Assembly (NCBI GenBank): GCA_049650345.1
Contig: JBARZY010000044.1
Location: 1 to 64,000, forward strand
Direction: 5' to 3'
From: Glaciecola sp049650345
GTDB taxonomy: Bacteria > Pseudomonadota > Gammaproteobacteria > Enterobacterales > Alteromonadaceae
DNA: 64,000 nucleotides
Positions 61,462-64,000 of the stretch are shown in pieces; the first letter of the stretch is position 1; each line of letters opens with the position of its first letter. The notes under the pieces are model-generated. The model was given only the letters and a program-made list of their open reading frames with translations. It made no database searches and was not told the origin of the DNA. The translations under genes were made by a program, and so were the position numbers.

Positions 61462-62417
61462 TGCCCAAGCATAATACAGTTCTTCAATCGGTTGAATGGT
61501 TAAACGGTGTGGTTGATACACTAGAAATTGGTGTGATGGTAGTTGATAAAAGCTTCAAGGTAGAGGCTTGGAACCAGTTTATGGAAAATCATAGCCAAGT
61601 GACAGCCAATGATATTGTGGGCTCATCAATATTTAGCCATTTCCCTGCATTACAAGAAGATTGGTTACGTCGAAAGTGCAACCCTGTTTTTGCACTTGCC
61701 ACGCCGGTTTTCATGATTTGGGAGCAACGTCATTACTTGCTAAAGTTTGAAGCAAGCCGCCCCGTTACCTCCAATGCAGATTATATGTTCCAAAATATTA
61801 CTATTACGCCCATGTTTGATGAACAGGGAGATGTAGTAAAACTTTGCTTTATGATTTATGACGTGACCGACCAAGCACTGAGTAAACTTCGCATCGAAAA
61901 ACTTAATGATCGCTTAGAGAAAATAAGCAGGGTCGATGGTTTAACTGGCTTGTTTAATCGCCGCTACTGGCAAGAGCGTTTTGAGCATGACTTTAAGCTA
62001 AGTAAGCGTAATAAATCAGTATATTCCTTGTTAATGCTTGATATTGATCACTTTAAAAACGTTAACGATACCTACGGGCATCAAATGGGCGACGAAGTCA
62101 TTAAACACCTAGCTAAGGTAATCAGTATAGCCATTCGAGAAACTGATGTGGCTGGGCGTTATGGCGGTGAAGAATTTGTTATTATGTTACCTGACACTCC
62201 AGCCTCTCAGGCTGTGAACGTCGCAGAGCGTATTCGTAAAAGTCTGTTAGATGCAGTGGTAAAGTACGAAGTGCATGAAGTCATTTATACGTGTAGCATT
62301 GGTGTTGCCGAACTGAGTCTTAATCATAAGCGCTCAAATATGTGGATAGAGGCGGCAGATCAAGCATTGTACCAAGCCAAAGAAAACGGTAGAAACCAAG
62401 TAGTCGTCGCCAAGTAA
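61461..62417 (+). CDS. PAS-GGDEF diguanylate cyclase
   Basis: A soluble 318-residue c-di-GMP synthase: PAS domain (about 12-135; GVMVVDKSFKVEAWNQFME) and GGDEF domain (about 150-318). The catalytic motif RYGGEEFVIMLP and LDIDHFKNVNDTYGHQMGDE are intact, and the inhibition site RxxD is present (RETD). Its ATG overlaps the stop of the REC-CheC gene, so its activity is probably controlled by that partner. Confidence 0.92.
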   Translation: MPKHNTVLQSVEWLNGVVDTLEIGVMVVDKSFKVEAWNQFMENHSQVTANDIVGSSIFSHFPALQEDWLRRKCNPVFALATPVFMIWEQRHYLLKFEASRPVTSNADYMFQNITITPMFDEQGDVVKLCFMIYDVTDQALSKLRIEKLNDRLEKISRVDGLTGLFNRRYWQERFEHDFKLSKRNKSVYSLLMLDIDHFKNVNDTYGHQMGDEVIKHLAKVISIAIRETDVAGRYGGEEFVIMLPDTPASQAVNVAERIRKSLLDAVVKYEVHEVIYTCSIGVAELSLNHKRSNMWIEAADQALYQAKENGRNQVVVAK

Positions 62418-62443
62418 CCCCTTTGTCTAGCAAAGCGAAAAGC

Positions 62444-62818
62444 TCAAGGTCGCATGCCCACAACATCAATCGGGCACAATCTGTTGTTTTCCAAAAAACG
62501 CAAACAAAACTGAAGCTCATGACGCAGCATTAGATCATGCTTTAAGTCTTCAGCGCTCACAAACTGGGTTTGATGAAACAAGTGCCAAAAAATTCGTTCT
62601 TTGTGACTATACGATTGATGTAACGAATCATCTATTTGTGTCCATTCTTCTAACGTGTCCCACATAAAGTTTTCCACTTCAGTGTATGGCATATCATCAT
62701 GCCAATATGCGTGCATGTAGTATATTAGCTGAGTAGATTTCTGGTTAATGAATGACTGGACCGTCAAAAGAGGCACCTTTGGTTGGATAATACTTGAAGT
62801 ATAGTAGGCATTTAGCAT
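62444..62818 (-). CDS. hypothetical protein
   Basis: An unrecognised 124-residue soluble protein rich in aromatics and His (YYMHAYWHDDMPYTEVENFMW, of which HAYWHDDMPYTEVENFMW is the most distinctive part). It looks mostly helical and has no signal peptide. The ribosome-binding site is weak. It converges on the PAS-GGDEF gene (26 bases) and follows the DUF3530 gene by 98 bases. Confidence 0.65.
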   Translation of the reverse strand: MLNAYYTSSIIQPKVPLLTVQSFINQKSTQLIYYMHAYWHDDMPYTEVENFMWDTLEEWTQIDDSLHQSYSHKERIFWHLFHQTQFVSAEDLKHDLMLRHELQFCLRFLENNRLCPIDVVGMRP

Positions 62819-62916
62819 TGTAAGTCTTAATCTTGGTTGATAGTTTTAACTGTGTGTTTTTTATAGATAAATAGTTGGTATCTAAAAGAGAAACGTGCCT
62901 AGAGAAAACTACGCCC

Positions 62917-63936
62917 CTACCAGCCTAAATAAGAAGTAAAGCCCCTCATTTCCGTTGATAGGTATTGTGATTGTGACATGCTGTAATGCGTGCCAGAGAC
63001 ATCGCGCTGGCGGTAAAGCGATTTTAAGGCAACACGGCTATCGACTATTCGCGCTTTTTGAGTTAGTCGGGCCCAAGCGTTATCGTTTGAAGCAGTGAAG
63101 TCCAGTATGGGAATACTCACTTTCGACAAATGTTTCGATACACGGCTATTGTGCATTGACGAGGGCCAATGCACGTTGTTCAGCACTAAAGCATTGAACA
63201 TAGGTGGTGTGTTGTTCGCATCGGTAGATTGCAATATATTGAGGGCAACCGATGAGGTTTTGCCTTGCGAAACTAATATTTTATAACCTGGTTTTGACAT
63301 GTACTGTTGCGTTAATCGTTGCAACAGAACTTGTGTAAAGGTAGTGTATTCTTCGTAAGTGTAGTTAAGCTGTGGGCTTTGTAATTCAAACGGTTTAAGC
63401 TCAGTTTGCTGGGCAATAATGGGTTCGGGAGGGGATTCATTAACGTTTTCTGGTGCCGTATCCTCTGCGCTATCTTCTCCAGACTGAGGCTCAGGCTCGG
63501 TGAGTGTCTCAGTATTATTGTCGTTTACATCGCTACTTGCCGATTCAGTCTCATTGTTTGTATTGTCTTCATTAGCCTCGTTCTTTATAACGGGAGGAGG
63601 CACAAAATAAGCTTCTTTAGGCACAACGAAAAGCGTATTCCAACCCCATTGGGTTAAGTCGCTAGCCATTGTTAATAACGCTTGTTGTTGCATTCCTTTG
63701 GCGTCTACGTCGGCAACCAGCAACACAATCCCTTTTGAAAGTGCAAGTTCAGAAGCATGTTTAATAACAGGTATAGCAATTGTGCTGTCATTAAACGTAA
63801 TGTCTATGAGCTCATACTTATGCTCGGGTAAATGATAAGCGAGATCGTCGTTGGCGTGACTATCACTAGACAGTAATATCCCGAGTATTGCCGTTACAAC
63901 AACAATAAAAAAGAAACCAGTGCCAATTACCCGCAT
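62917..63936 (-). CDS. DUF3530-like exported protein
   Basis: A 339-residue protein with a signal peptide (ending SSDSHAND). The remainder resembles the alpha/beta-hydrolase-like DUF3530 family, with KGIVLLVADVDAKG near the start, a central ILVSQGKTSS elbow and a C-terminal EMRGFTSYLGW. A 65-70-residue acidic linker rich in Glu, Asp, Asn and Pro separates the two halves. The elbow has Gln-Gly rather than a GxSxG nucleophile, so catalysis is doubtful. GAGG before ATG 63936. No other gene is seen to the window end. Confidence 0.75.
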   Translation of the reverse strand: MRVIGTGFFFIVVVTAILGILLSSDSHANDDLAYHLPEHKYELIDITFNDSTIAIPVIKHASELALSKGIVLLVADVDAKGMQQQALLTMASDLTQWGWNTLFVVPKEAYFVPPPVIKNEANEDNTNNETESASSDVNDNNTETLTEPEPQSGEDSAEDTAPENVNESPPEPIIAQQTELKPFELQSPQLNYTYEEYTTFTQVLLQRLTQQYMSKPGYKILVSQGKTSSVALNILQSTDANNTPPMFNALVLNNVHWPSSMHNSRVSKHLSKVSIPILDFTASNDNAWARLTQKARIVDSRVALKSLYRQRDVSGTHYSMSQSQYLSTEMRGFTSYLGW

Positions 63937-64000
63937 ACATGCCTCAATATTAACCCATACAGTGAATTATTGTATCGGCCGCTGTTGCATAAACTTGCTT

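Noticed and set aside
1..64000. Search for CRISPR arrays, tRNA/rRNA genes, integrases, toxin-antitoxin pairs, phage genes and defence systems
   Set aside because: No direct-repeat arrays, cloverleaf-like sequences, or marker proteins for these were seen. Nearly all coding sequence is accounted for by chromosomal housekeeping or signalling genes.

Overview
The window looks like a stretch of ordinary chromosome from a Gram-negative gammaproteobacterium, most likely a marine member of the Alteromonadales (Alteromonas / Paraglaciecola / Glaciecola-like). This is an inference from gene content and order: MetJ, MutH, SecB, TatABC, FtsEX, RpoH, CpxRA, PepB and RppH together are a gammaproteobacterial set. 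The moderately low GC content, the Mg-type HemB, the Vibrio-like ThyA active-site variant and the many c-di-GMP genes fit a marine lineage rather than an enteric one. Genes are densely packed. I saw no rRNA, tRNA, CRISPR, prophage, integron or complete insertion sequence.

Layout. 0.3-3.5 kb: a membrane chemoreceptor, a thioredoxin-like membrane protein and a YdjM-type membrane hydrolase. 3.6-7.7 kb: a Cpx envelope-stress locus, with an enlarged two-domain CpxP-like chaperone divergent from cpxR-cpxA, a CpxR-box-like repeat between them, and a PldB-like hydrolase directly after cpxA. 7.8-13.6 kb: trmL convergent with yibN-grxC-secB-gpsA, then gpmI-envC. 13.6-16.1 kb: two unrecognised small genes around a solitary REP-like inverted repeat, then an atypical Nramp transporter. 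16.2-21.8 kb: a YecA-like protein, HemJ, an atypical CLC protein, DUF6776, ErpA, a GST and a predicted outer-membrane barrel. 21.9-29.6 kb: tatABC, an unknown exported protein, tatD, two tandem 7TMR-DISM diguanylate cyclases and hemB. 29.6-35.6 kb: sfsA, dksA, gluQ, pcnB, folK, panB and panC in the same order as in E. coli. 35.7-39.3 kb: pepB, a small HTH protein, yhgN, yjaG and rsmD. 39.3-46.1 kb: ftsY-ftsE-ftsX and rpoH, separated by two divergent EAL-HDOD genes on the opposite strand. 46.1-52.4 kb: yiiD-like, dtd, pip, a small membrane protein with a DUF2959 lipoprotein, metJ/metF with a clear Met-box array, yihY and a YfhL-type ferredoxin. 52.5-64 kb: an OmpA-like protein with a doubled C-terminal domain, mutH, rppH-ptsP-TSUP-lgt-thyA, a REC-CheC plus PAS-GGDEF pair, an unknown protein and a DUF3530 protein.

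Themes. Envelope homeostasis recurs (Cpx, SecB, Tat, EnvC, FtsEX, Lgt, RpoH with a candidate sigma-E promoter, OmpA). So does c-di-GMP signalling, with three GGDEF proteins and two EAL-HDOD proteins placed next to housekeeping operons. I found no clear undescribed multi-gene system. The most unusual items are the Nramp and CLC homologues with substituted signature residues, the EAL-HDOD pair at different stages of active-site decay, the REC-CheC/GGDEF pair, the doubled CpxP and OmpA domains, a REP-like hairpin, and a predicted outer-membrane protein whose best ribosome-binding site points to a CUG start. Start codons were adjusted where a ribosome-binding site or family alignment clearly favoured an internal start; family names come from recognition of motifs, not from database searches.
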